A stretch of 64,000 bases of DNA, taken from Pseudotabrizicola formosa. GTDB taxonomy: Bacteria > Pseudomonadota > Alphaproteobacteria > Rhodobacterales > Rhodobacteraceae. The stretch's first letter is position 1. The number at the start of each line of letters is the position of its first letter. The notes under the pieces were generated by a model that was not told where the DNA came from, did not search any database, and saw only the letters and a list, made by a program, of their open reading frames with translations. Location of the stretch: NCBI RefSeq assembly GCF_002900965.1, contig NZ_PJOM01000002.1, forward strand, positions 62,001 to 126,000, given 5' to 3'. Position numbers and translations under genes: made by a program. Shown piece by piece: positions 37,720-46,700 of this stretch.

Positions 37720-38322
37720 TCAGGCCCCGGCGATCAGGGCGGCGGCGATGATCCACATGGTGCTGCCCACGATCAGTTCCAGCCAGACCCAGGCTTTGGG
37801 GTTGGCAAACAACGGGGCCAGCAGGCGGGCGCCAAATCCCAGGCTTGCGAAAAACACAAAGCTGCCCGCGATGGCACCGGCGGCAAAGACCCACTGGCCG
37901 GGCGCATATTGCGCCGAGATCGCCCCCAGCAGCACCACGGTGTCCAGATAGACATGCGGGTTGGCCCAGGTCAGCACCAGTGCGGTGGCAAGGGTGCGGC
38001 CAAGGCTGGTGCCGGTGCCGGGGGCAGGGCGCAGCGCCTCACCCCCGCGCAGGGCCGCGCGGAACCGCAGCGCGCCATAGACAAACAGGAACAGCGCCCC
38101 GGCATAGAGCATGGCGGTGGTGATCCAGGGCAGAAGGGCGGCGAGCGTGCCGAACCCAGCAACCCCGGCGTAGATCAGCACCGCATCAGACAGGGCACAG
38201 GCCAGAACCACCGGCACCACATGTTCGCGCCGCAGCCCCTGGCGCAGCACAAAGGCATTCTGCGCGCCGATGGCGGCAATCAGCGACAGGGCGGTCAGAA
38301 ATCCGGCAAGGGCGGCGGTCAT
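37720..38322 (-). CDS. argO: LysE/ArgO family amino acid exporter
   Basis: This is a 200-residue, about six-helix exporter of basic amino acids. The N-terminus has the family signature FLTALSLIAAIGAQNAFVLRQG, and the middle contains WANPHVYLDTVVLLGAIS. The divergent neighbour is an ArgP-type LysR regulator, which in other bacteria activates argO or lysE in response to arginine or lysine. The start at 38322 is an ATG giving the family N-terminus. Confidence 0.92.
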   Translation of the reverse strand: MTAALAGFLTALSLIAAIGAQNAFVLRQGLRREHVVPVVLACALSDAVLIYAGVAGFGTLAALLPWITTAMLYAGALFLFVYGALRFRAALRGGEALRPAPGTGTSLGRTLATALVLTWANPHVYLDTVVLLGAISAQYAPGQWVFAAGAIAGSFVFFASLGFGARLLAPLFANPKAWVWLELIVGSTMWIIAAALIAGA

Positions 38323-38375
38323 GTAAGGGGCCTTTCAGCTGCGGTGTGCTGCTTGACTTAGCGTGGGGTGTGATG

Positions 38376-38399
38376 ATCAATCCAGTTCATCTTTCTGAT
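38376..38399 (-). promoter_or_regulatory. Possible ArgP binding site in the argO/argP intergenic region
   Basis: ATCA (38376-38379) and TGAT (38396-38399) form a dyad 24 bases long, 13 bases upstream of the argP start and about 54 bases upstream of argO. LysR-type regulators usually bind such interrupted dyads between divergent genes. The match is short, so only position supports it. Confidence 0.3.
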
Positions 38400-38411
38400 A
38401 GCAGATAAGCT

Positions 38412-39299
38412 GTGCTGATCTTTGACCCTTTGCATCTGGCGGCGTTGACGGCCGTGCACCGGCGCGGGTCCTTCGACCTTGCCGCCGCCGATCTGGGCAT
38501 CACGCAATCGGCCGTGTCACAGCGCATCAGGGCGCTGGAGGACCGGGCCGGGGTGCTGCTGATCCGGCGCGGCAGCCCCAGCGTGGCGACGGCCGCAGGG
38601 CTGCGGCTGATCCGGCATTTCGACGAGGTCGTGCTGTTGGAGCGTCAGGCAGCGGAAGATCTGCCGGGCGTGCAGACGGGCGCGGTGACCTTGCGCATTG
38701 CGGTGAATGCCGATTCGCTGGCCACCTGGGTCATGCCCGCGCTTGTGCAGGTGCCCGACGTGCTGTTTGATCTGGTGATTGATGATCAGGATTTCAGCCA
38801 GGAGTGGCTGCGGCGCGGCGAGGTGGCGGCGGCGGTCACGTCGCATGCCGGACCCTTGCAGGGCTGTGACACGCTGCCGCTGGGCGCGCTGCGCTATGTG
38901 GCAACCGCCAGCCCGGCCTATGTGAGCCGCTGGTTTGCGGATGGCGTTACGGCGCAGGCTCTGGCCCGCGCCCCGGCGCTGACGTTTTCCGACAAGGACC
39001 AGTTGCAGGTGCAATGGGTGGCCGCGCGCGGCTTGGGGGTGCGGGCGGGCTTTCCCAGCCACCGGATCGCCTCGACGCAGGGCTTTGTCGATGCCTGCCT
39101 GCTGGGTCTAGGCTGGGGATTGAACCCTGAACCCCTGGTCGCCCCGCACCTTGCCGCAGGGCGGCTGGTGGAACTGGTGCCCGGGGCGGCGCTGGACGTG
39201 GCGCTGCATTGGCAGTTTGCCCGGCTGACCGCGTCGGCGATCCGGCCGCTGACGCTGGCGATGCGGGCGGCGGCGGCGCAGATGTTACGGTTACAATAA
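38412..39299 (+). CDS. argP: LysR family regulator ArgP (IciA type)
   Basis: The 295-residue protein has an N-terminal winged helix-turn-helix (LAALTAVHRRGSFDLAAADL, then ITQSAVSQRIRALEDRAG) and a C-terminal effector domain. The pattern SFDLAADLGITQSAVSQRI and the DQDFSQEWLRRGEVAAAVTS segment are characteristic of ArgP rather than of generic LysR regulators. The GTG at 38412 is the only reasonable start. It is expected to sense Lys and Arg and to control the divergent argO. Confidence 0.92.
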   Translation: MLIFDPLHLAALTAVHRRGSFDLAAADLGITQSAVSQRIRALEDRAGVLLIRRGSPSVATAAGLRLIRHFDEVVLLERQAAEDLPGVQTGAVTLRIAVNADSLATWVMPALVQVPDVLFDLVIDDQDFSQEWLRRGEVAAAVTSHAGPLQGCDTLPLGALRYVATASPAYVSRWFADGVTAQALARAPALTFSDKDQLQVQWVAARGLGVRAGFPSHRIASTQGFVDACLLGLGWGLNPEPLVAPHLAAGRLVELVPGAALDVALHWQFARLTASAIRPLTLAMRAAAAQMLRLQ

Positions 39300-39339
39300 C
39301 GCGCTTGTCCTTGGCGACAGCGCGCCACAGGGTGCGGCC

Positions 39340-40239
39340 ATGACGACCACATCACCCGATCAGACCAATCCCGTGCAGGCCATTCTGTGGATGCTGGCCT
39401 CTGGCCTGTCTTTCGTGGGGGTGACAGGGATCGTGCGCTATCTGGGAACGGATCTGCCTGCCGTGCAATCTGCTTTCCTGCGCTTTGCCTGGGGCGTGGT
39501 GTTTCTGCTGCCGGCGCTGATCGGGGTGCTGCGCAAGGGGATGCCGGGTCTGCACCTGCGGCTGCATCTGGGCCGGAGCGTGGTGCATGTGGCGGCGGTG
39601 GTGTGCTGGTTCTATGCCATGGCCCGCATCCCGGTGGCCGAGGTGACCGCGATCGGCTATCTGAACCCGGTGTTGCTGACCCTTGGTACGGTGGTGTTCT
39701 TTGGCGAGCGCCTGTCGTGGCGGCGGGTCTTGGCGATTGGGGTGGCCCTGATCGGGGCGCTGATCGTGCTGCGGCCCGGCCTGCGGGAGGTGACCGATGG
39801 CCATATCGCCCAGATCTGTGCGGCGGTGTTTTTTGCCGGCTCTTACCTGTTTGCCAAGCGGCTGGCGGGGATGGCCAGTGCCGGGCAGATCGTGGCCATG
39901 CTGTCCCTGGGGGTGACCCTGGCACTGGCCCCGCTTGCGGCCCTTGTCTGGGTGCCGGTCAGCGTGGCGCAGGTCGCATGGCTGGCGGTGGTGGCGGCCT
40001 GTGCGACGGGCGGGCATTATTGCATGAGCCGCGCCTTTGCCGCCGCCCCGATTGCGGTGTCGCAGCCGGTGGTGTTCTTGCAACTGATCTGGGCCGCCTT
40101 GCTGGGCTGGGCTGCCTTTGGTGAGGCGGTGGATGTCTTCGTGCTGGTGGGTGGTGCGGTGATTGTGGGATCGGTCAGCTATATCACCTGGGCCGAAGCG
40201 CGGCAGAGGCGGCGCAGCCTGGTGCCCGAGGTGCTTTAG
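39340..40239 (+). CDS. EamA/DMT family transporter
   Basis: The 299-residue membrane protein has ten predicted helices in two EamA repeats. The first half contains VCWFYAMARIPVAEVTAIGY and ERLSWRRVLAIGVALIGALI; the second contains HYCMSRAFAAAPIAVSQPVV. This resembles the S-adenosylmethionine/riboflavin-like carriers common in Rhodobacterales, but the substrate is unknown. It follows argP by 40 bases on the same strand and ends 15 bases before the convergent glf gene. Confidence 0.88.
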   Translation: MTTTSPDQTNPVQAILWMLASGLSFVGVTGIVRYLGTDLPAVQSAFLRFAWGVVFLLPALIGVLRKGMPGLHLRLHLGRSVVHVAAVVCWFYAMARIPVAEVTAIGYLNPVLLTLGTVVFFGERLSWRRVLAIGVALIGALIVLRPGLREVTDGHIAQICAAVFFAGSYLFAKRLAGMASAGQIVAMLSLGVTLALAPLAALVWVPVSVAQVAWLAVVAACATGGHYCMSRAFAAAPIAVSQPVVFLQLIWAALLGWAAFGEAVDVFVLVGGAVIVGSVSYITWAEARQRRRSLVPEVL

Positions 40240-40254
40240 GCCACCGCCGCGACG

Positions 40255-41361
40255 TCAGCGGCGGCGGACCAGAAAGGCGCGGGCGGTGTTCAGGGCTTCA
40301 CGGATGGTGACATCCATGTCCAGATAGCGATAGGTGCCCAGCCGGCCGACAAAGGTGACGTTTTGCGCGTCGCGGGCCAGGGCTTCGTAATCGGCCAGCA
40401 GCGTCTGCTCGGCGCTGAGGCGGATCGGGTAATAGGGGATGTCGTCGGGGCCGGCGGCGCGGGCGTATTCGCGGTAGCAGACAGTGCGGGCATGGCTTTC
40501 CCACGGGGCGAAATGCTTGTGTTCGGTGATGCGCGTATAGGGCACATCCGGATCGGGGTAGTTCATGACCGCACAGCCCTGATGGTCGCCAGTATCGGTA
40601 AAGCGCTCAAAGTCCAGCGTGCGGTAGCCGAGCCGTCCCAGCCGGAAACCGAAATAGCCGTCCAGCGGGCCGGACCAGAAGATGTGATCGGCGCTGGCCG
40701 CCATGCTTGGGTCATAGGGCGTGTTCAGCCGTGTGAGGATGGCCGGGTGATCCAGCAGGCGGGCGACCAGATCGGTATAGCCCTGTTGCGGAATGCCCTG
40801 AAAGCGATGGCTGAAATAGTTGTCATCGTAGGTGAAGCGCATCGGCAGCCGCTTGAGGATTGAGGCGGGCAATGCGCGCGGTGACAGGCCCCATTGCTTT
40901 TCGGTATAGCCCTTGAAGAAGGTCTCGTAGATCTCGGGGCCGACCATCTGCAGCGCCTGATCTTCGAAATTGGTGGCGGGCACATCGGCGGGCGCGGCGC
41001 GGCTGGCGATGAAGGCCTGCGCCTCGGCCGGACGCAGGGTCTGGCCGAAGAACTGGTTGATGGTGTGCAGGTTGATCGGCATCGAATAGACTGCGCCGCG
41101 TGCCGTGGATTTTACCTGATTGCGAAACGGCATGAACGTGGCGCGGCTGGTGACATAGTCCCACACTTCGGCATCATCGGTGTGAAAGATATGCGGCCCA
41201 TAGCGGTGCAGCATGACGCCGGTTTCGGCGCAGCGTTCGGTATGGCAGTTTCCGGCGATATGGGGCCGGCTGTCGATCACGGTGCTGGACAGGCCCGCTT
41301 CGGCCAGTTCGCGCGCAATGACTGCCCCGGAAAACCCTGCCCCGACAATCAGAATGGTCAT
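40255..41361 (-). CDS. glf: UDP-galactopyranose mutase
   Basis: This flavoenzyme converts UDP-galactopyranose to UDP-galactofuranose. The 368 residues begin with the FAD dinucleotide fold ILIVGAGFSGAVIAREL and contain RYGPHIFHTDD, the conserved YSMPINLHTINQF, EKQWG, and IFWSGPLDGYFGFRLG, all typical of bacterial Glf. The C-terminus contains FVGRLGTYRYLDMD. The ATG at 41361 is preceded by GGGGGCGG. It predicts a galactofuranose-containing glycan and fits galE and the GlfT1-like gene about 18 kb downstream. Confidence 0.96.
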   Translation of the reverse strand: MTILIVGAGFSGAVIARELAEAGLSSTVIDSRPHIAGNCHTERCAETGVMLHRYGPHIFHTDDAEVWDYVTSRATFMPFRNQVKSTARGAVYSMPINLHTINQFFGQTLRPAEAQAFIASRAAPADVPATNFEDQALQMVGPEIYETFFKGYTEKQWGLSPRALPASILKRLPMRFTYDDNYFSHRFQGIPQQGYTDLVARLLDHPAILTRLNTPYDPSMAASADHIFWSGPLDGYFGFRLGRLGYRTLDFERFTDTGDHQGCAVMNYPDPDVPYTRITEHKHFAPWESHARTVCYREYARAAGPDDIPYYPIRLSAEQTLLADYEALARDAQNVTFVGRLGTYRYLDMDVTIREALNTARAFLVRRR

Positions 41362-41518
41362 GCGCCGCCCCCGACTTGTGTGTGAGTCCTGTCTAGACGG
41401 CGGGAGGGCGTCGCACAACCTGCGGTGTTGTGGTGTAGCCCCCTTGCCCTGTGGCGCGTGATGGTGAAACGTGGGGAAACCCACGCGCGGCAGACGCGTG
41501 CAATACGGCAGGGCTAGG

Positions 41519-42265
41519 ATGACGCAGGCAGATCAGGCGCAGCATCGGCGGTTCATCATCGTGGGTCTGCCGCGCAGTGGCACGACCTATCTGATGACCT
41601 TGCTGAACTCGCACCGCCTGGTGACCTGCTCGGGTGAGTTGTTCAACCCCTACAGCGTGATCGAAACCGCAGAGCCCAATTACGACCCGGATCTGCGATA
41701 CAAGCGCGACTGGGGGCCGCGTTATTTCATGCGGCAATTCTTCGAACGCCATGAGGCGGGACCGTGGCAGCGGATCGGGTTCAAGCTGATGCTGGGGCAC
41801 AATATCAGGGTGCTGAGCCAGTTGCCCGATCTGGCACAGGTGCGGATCATCTATGTTCACCGCGACAACCGGCTGGCACAGGTCGCGTCCTTTCTGAAGG
41901 CAATGCAGACCAAGACCTGGGCGCAAACCCGGCGGTCACGCGCCATGACACAGAAGATTGTCGCAAGTCCCGAGGAGATCAGCCATCGCTGGCATGAATA
42001 TGCGACGATGGACTTCCTGTTTGCCCAATGGCTCGGCACCCTGCCCAATCCGAGCCTGACGCTGGAGTATTGCGAGCTGTTCAAGCCGGGTTTCAATGCG
42101 CGGATCTGCGGCTTTTTGGGCATAGAGACGGACCCGGACATGAACTCTCCGCTGATCAAGCAGGGAAGCAACCGGGTCCTTGACCGGTTTGCCACACCCG
42201 GCCCGATCGAGTCCTACATGCGTTATCTTGGCCGCGCCAACTGGCTGGAGGATGAGCTGGTCTGA
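41519..42265 (+). CDS. Sulfotransferase (Stf0/NodH-like)
   Basis: The 248-residue protein has the PAPS-binding loop IIVGLPRSGTTYLMTLLNSH (about 13-32), then TCSGELFNP, and a 3'-phosphate region RIIYVHRDNRLAQVASFLKA. This order resembles bacterial carbohydrate sulfotransferases of the Stf0 or LPS type. It probably sulfates the polysaccharide made by this locus. The next glycosyltransferase gene begins at the base after its stop, so they are co-transcribed. It diverges from glf with 157 bases between starts. Confidence 0.85.
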   Translation: MTQADQAQHRRFIIVGLPRSGTTYLMTLLNSHRLVTCSGELFNPYSVIETAEPNYDPDLRYKRDWGPRYFMRQFFERHEAGPWQRIGFKLMLGHNIRVLSQLPDLAQVRIIYVHRDNRLAQVASFLKAMQTKTWAQTRRSRAMTQKIVASPEEISHRWHEYATMDFLFAQWLGTLPNPSLTLEYCELFKPGFNARICGFLGIETDPDMNSPLIKQGSNRVLDRFATPGPIESYMRYLGRANWLEDELV

Positions 42266-43798
42266 ATGAAAATCCTGTATGTGAATTGGGTTGATTATCT
42301 TGACCCCGAGGGCCGGGGCGGCGGCGTGTCGCTGTATCAGCGCAATCTGATGCGGGCGATGGCGGCCCTGCCGGGGGCAGAGGCCAGTTTCATCGCCTGC
42401 GGCACGTCTTATGATCCGCTGCGCCCGCGGCCGCGCTGGGAAAAGATGCATCATGGCCCGCAGGAGGCACGGGACCGGCGGTTTGATCTGGTCAATTCCG
42501 GCACGCTCGCGCCGGGGCATGCGTCCTTCGGGCAGGCGGCCCAGATCAGCCATCCGGCGACCGAGGCGGTGTTTTTCGACTTTCTGGCGCGGACCGGCCC
42601 CTATGATGTGGTGCATTTCAACAATCTTGAAGGGCTTCCGGTCGATGTGCTGCACCTCAAACAGCTGTTTCCGGCCACCCGGCTGGTGCTGTCCCTGCAC
42701 AACTATTATCCGTTCTGCCCGCAGGTGAATTTCTGGCAGGATGAAGCCCGCCATTGCACCGATGATGGCGCGGGCGCGCGCTGTGTCACCTGCCTGCCGC
42801 ATCGGTGGAACGCCGGGCAGATCCGGGCCGGGCATGGGTTGGCCTATCGGTTGAAGGTGGCGGGCGTATCGCCGGACAGCGCGATGTTCCGGCAGGCCTT
42901 CCGGGTGATCTTCGGTCTGGGCCGGCGTCTGGGCCGCGTGCAGGGGGCATGGCAGCGGCGTGTGGCGGACCCGGTGGCAGGGGCAGATGCGGCGTCCGGC
43001 TTTGTGCAGCGGCGGGCGGCGATGGTGCGCCAGATCAACGCGCATTGCGACCTGGTTCTGTGCGTGTCAGACCGCGTGCGCCAGATCGCGCTGCGCCAGG
43101 GGATCAGGGCCGACAAGGCCGTTACCAGCTATATCGGCACGGTCGAGGCGCAGGCTTTTGCCAAGGCCCCGGCGCGTGGCCCGATCCTTCGGCCCGATGG
43201 CACGGTGAAGCTGGCCTATTTTGGTTACATGCGGCGCGACAAGGGGTTCTACTTTCTGCTCGATGCGCTGGAGGCGCTGCCGGACGCGGTGCTGAACCGC
43301 CTGCATCTGGTGGTGGCCGCCCGGCGCGGTGAGGCACAGGTGATGGCGCGGCTCGCGGCGCTGGAGCCCCGGCTGGCGGTGTTCCGGCATCAGGATGGCT
43401 ATGGCCATGGCGATCTGGACGGGCTGTTGGCCGATGTGGGTCTGGGCCTGCTGCCGGTGATGTGGGAGGACAACCTGCCGCAGGTGGCGATCGAGATGCA
43501 TGCGCGGCGCATTCCCCTGCTTTGTAGCGACATGGGCGGCGCGCAGGAACTGGGCAACAGCCCGGACTTCGTGTTCCGCGCCGGCGATGTGGCGGCCTTT
43601 GCTGACCGGATCGGGGCAATCCTGTCCGGCGCGGTGGGGCCGCAGGACTATTGGCGCAATGCGATGGTGCCAGAGACGATGGGACCGCATCTCGACAAGC
43701 TGCTGGCGCTCTATCGCGGCGAGGCGGCTTTGCCGCTGGACAGCACCGATTGCACAAAGGGGCTTTCGGTCCAGCGAACCGAGATGGCGGGGTCATAG
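42266..43798 (+). CDS. Glycosyltransferase, GT4-like (GT-B fold)
   Basis: The 510 residues fit a GT-B enzyme. The N-terminal half has a Gly-rich acceptor loop (DPEGRGGGVSLYQRNLMRAM) and VHFNNLEGLP, then LSLHNYYPFCPQVNFW with a Cys cluster HCTDDGAGARCVTCLP that could bind zinc. The C-terminal donor domain has YFGYMRRDKGFYFLLDAL and PVMWEDNLPQVAIEMHA, a variant of the E-x7-E nucleotide-sugar motif. Sugar and linkage are unknown. Its 3' end overlaps the convergent gene at 43711 by 88 bases. Confidence 0.87.
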   Translation: MKILYVNWVDYLDPEGRGGGVSLYQRNLMRAMAALPGAEASFIACGTSYDPLRPRPRWEKMHHGPQEARDRRFDLVNSGTLAPGHASFGQAAQISHPATEAVFFDFLARTGPYDVVHFNNLEGLPVDVLHLKQLFPATRLVLSLHNYYPFCPQVNFWQDEARHCTDDGAGARCVTCLPHRWNAGQIRAGHGLAYRLKVAGVSPDSAMFRQAFRVIFGLGRRLGRVQGAWQRRVADPVAGADAASGFVQRRAAMVRQINAHCDLVLCVSDRVRQIALRQGIRADKAVTSYIGTVEAQAFAKAPARGPILRPDGTVKLAYFGYMRRDKGFYFLLDALEALPDAVLNRLHLVVAARRGEAQVMARLAALEPRLAVFRHQDGYGHGDLDGLLADVGLGLLPVMWEDNLPQVAIEMHARRIPLLCSDMGGAQELGNSPDFVFRAGDVAAFADRIGAILSGAVGPQDYWRNAMVPETMGPHLDKLLALYRGEAALPLDSTDCTKGLSVQRTEMAGS

Positions 43799-46700
43799 AT
43801 GGTCTCGCGCCCTTCGCGGATCAGGGTCAGGTATTTGCGGTATTCCTCGGCATTGTTGAAATGCTGGCCGCGCGCCACCTCGGCCACAGCCTTGGCGCGG
43901 AAGGCGGCGGTATATTTGAAATGGCCAAACAGCAGGGCGCGCGGGGAGGGCCGGGTTTCGGCGACGTAATGCAGCCCGTCGGACAGGCGCATCCAGGGCT
44001 GATAGCGCAGCACGGCGATTTTCTGCGCTACAAAAAGTTCGGGGCGCGAACCCGGCAGCAGGCGGTGCCGGGTGGCGGAGGTATAGGTCTGCGCATTGGA
44101 AAACGGGCCGCGCCCCAGCGCAGTGGTCAGAAACGGATCACGGTCGATGTAGGGGGCTGCGGTAAACGGCGACTGGTCGGCGAACGTTGCGTCTGACAGC
44201 GGCCCGCCCGGATACATGTCGAGCATGAAGACACGGGCGGCATCATGATCCGTGAAGTCGGGGCCCAACAGCAGGTCGGGCAGATTGCCCGTGGCATCGG
44301 CAGTCCATGTCAGCAGCTCATCGGCATCGGCAACCACCGACCACAGGCCGGTCCGCTGGGCCAGCAGCGCCTGTTGCCAGAGCACGCCGTAATGCGATCG
44401 GCGGTAATCGGAGTCGACGGTAAAGAGCGCCACATCCGGTTGATCGGCAAGATGTTCCAGCGTCCCGTCATCCGAGCCATTGTCGGCCATCAGAAAGCTG
44501 GTGACGCCCAAGGCCCGGTAATGGGCCAGAAAATGCGGCAGCATGGTGATTTCGTTGCGCAGACAGGCCACGATGGCCACCGGGGCCGTGCGAGCATGGT
44601 CAAGCCGGGCCGGGGGAGAGATCAGATCCAGCGCGTGGCTTTGCGCGCCAAGCCGGGCCGGGATCAGCGTGGGCCAGAGCTTTGCCGCCGCGGGGCGACG
44701 GGATTTCGCGGTGCGTGTGGCAAGGTCTTGCAGGTCATGCCCGTCCAGATGCGCGAGTTTGACGCCCGACCCGATAAAGGGGAGGCAGGTGTTTTCCCAC
44801 TTGGGCACCAGCATACCACCCGCGCGTGCCCGGCGCAGCACATGGACGCGGTAATCCTCGCCCCTGACGCGGATGCCGGACAGCGCGAGCAGATCGCCCA
44901 CCAGCTTGTCCTCCATGAACGAGGCCTGGATCAGGCGCTGGCCTTCTGCGCTGGCGGCACTGGCCAGCAGTGCAGAGATGGCACGGGGGCTGAGCAGATA
45001 GCCCGATCCGCCATCGGCATAGGTTGACGGCTCGGGCGATTTGTCCAGATCATGACGGCCGCGCAGCGAGCTTGATTTGCCCATGTGCCAGCTGCGGTCC
45101 GTCTGGCCGCGCGCCCGGGCCAGCGGGCGGCCGTAATAATTGGCTTTCAGGCAGGACAGGCTGAAGAAATATTCCTCTACATCCAGAAAGCAGTCGTCAT
45201 CGACCTTCAGCATCCGGCGGCCGGGGAAGTGCTGATGCACATGGGCAATGGCGGCGAGGGATTTCTGCGGCAGGCCTTCGTAATCATCGGGGGCGGTCAG
45301 GCAGACGACATCCGGCGGGGCCGGGCCGGTGGGGTCGCCAACGACGACGATCGCGGGGATGCCGAGACGGGCAAGATCCGCCAGCCAGCCCCGGCGCAGG
45401 GCAGGAATGCGGGTGGCAAGGTTGGGGTGGCAGGACATGACCACGACCACGGCGTTGAACAAGGCGGTTGCCGCATCGGGGGGCGGGAGGGCAGGGCTGG
45501 CTTGGCCTGCGGGCAACGGCGGCAGGCCCAGTGCCGCTTGAACCGGGGCGGCCAGTTGCGGGTTGGCCTGCACCGCTTGCAAGGCAGGTGCCACAGCCGC
45601 ACAGGTCAGCGCGCCGGGCGTGATCTGTGCGACCGCGACCATCCGTCGGAGCCCGGCGAGCAGCAGGCTGATGGCTGCCGGGTCCTCGCGCAGCGCAAGG
45701 ATCAGGCCAAGGCTGACCCCCAGCCCCAGATGCCCGGCTCCGCTGCCTGCCAGTGCCAGGGCATCGGTCAGAACCCTGTCCAGCCGGGCCAGACGCTGGG
45801 CGGGGGGCGTGTCGGGCCAGGCGGTGATCAGGTCAAAGGCGGTCTGGCCGAGCTGGCGTTCCAGCACCTCGAACGCCGCGGAACGCGGGGCGCGGCCAGT
45901 GCCGGACTGGCTGCGGCTGATGGCACTGCGCACATCAAAGCCGGGGTCATCGCTGGCCCCGGGCCGGAACAGATCGCGCAAGGCGAGATCGGGGTGCCAG
46001 GGCGCGCTCTCGCGCAGATCGGGGACAGAGTGCAGGCAGAGTGCGGCGGCGGCCACACCCTGAACGTTGAGGGCGTGAAGCACCGACAGGGCGGCGGCAC
46101 TGCGCGCGGGATCGGTCAGGCGGGCAAAGGCCTGTCCGGCGGCCAGCAGGGCGGGGGCAAAGGCCGACAGGGTATCGCTGTCCGCAGCGGAGGGAAGGAG
46201 GGACCAAAACCGCGGCGACAGGCCATAGGCGGCCAGTGCCGTCTGTTCGATTGACCTGCGCTGGTCGGGCGGCAAGCGGGCCAGTTGGCCCAGCAGGGCA
46301 AGCAGGCCGTCCATCATCCCGTGGCAGGGGGTGCGGCCCCAAGGGTCTTGGGCCTGCGCGGTCAGCAGGGTGCAAAAACCGTCGATGATGCCGAGGCGCT
46401 GATGTTCGGGGATCGGCAGGGTGCCGGGGCATGCCACAGCCCGTGCGATCCAGCCCAGAGCCGCGCTTGCCAGCCAGCCGCCGTGGCGGTTGGCCAGCAG
46501 ATGCATCCGGCTGATGACCTGATCATGTTCGCCATCAAGTAGCTGGAACGGCAGGCGCAGCGAGACATAGCCCACATCATCGCTGGGGCGGACCGGGGGA
46601 AGGCCGCGCGCGGAGACAGCCGCGTGCAGCAGATCAAAGGCATCTCGTTCGCAAAAGCTGGGGCAGAGGGTGAGGGCGAGGTGTTCGCGATCCTCTCCCG

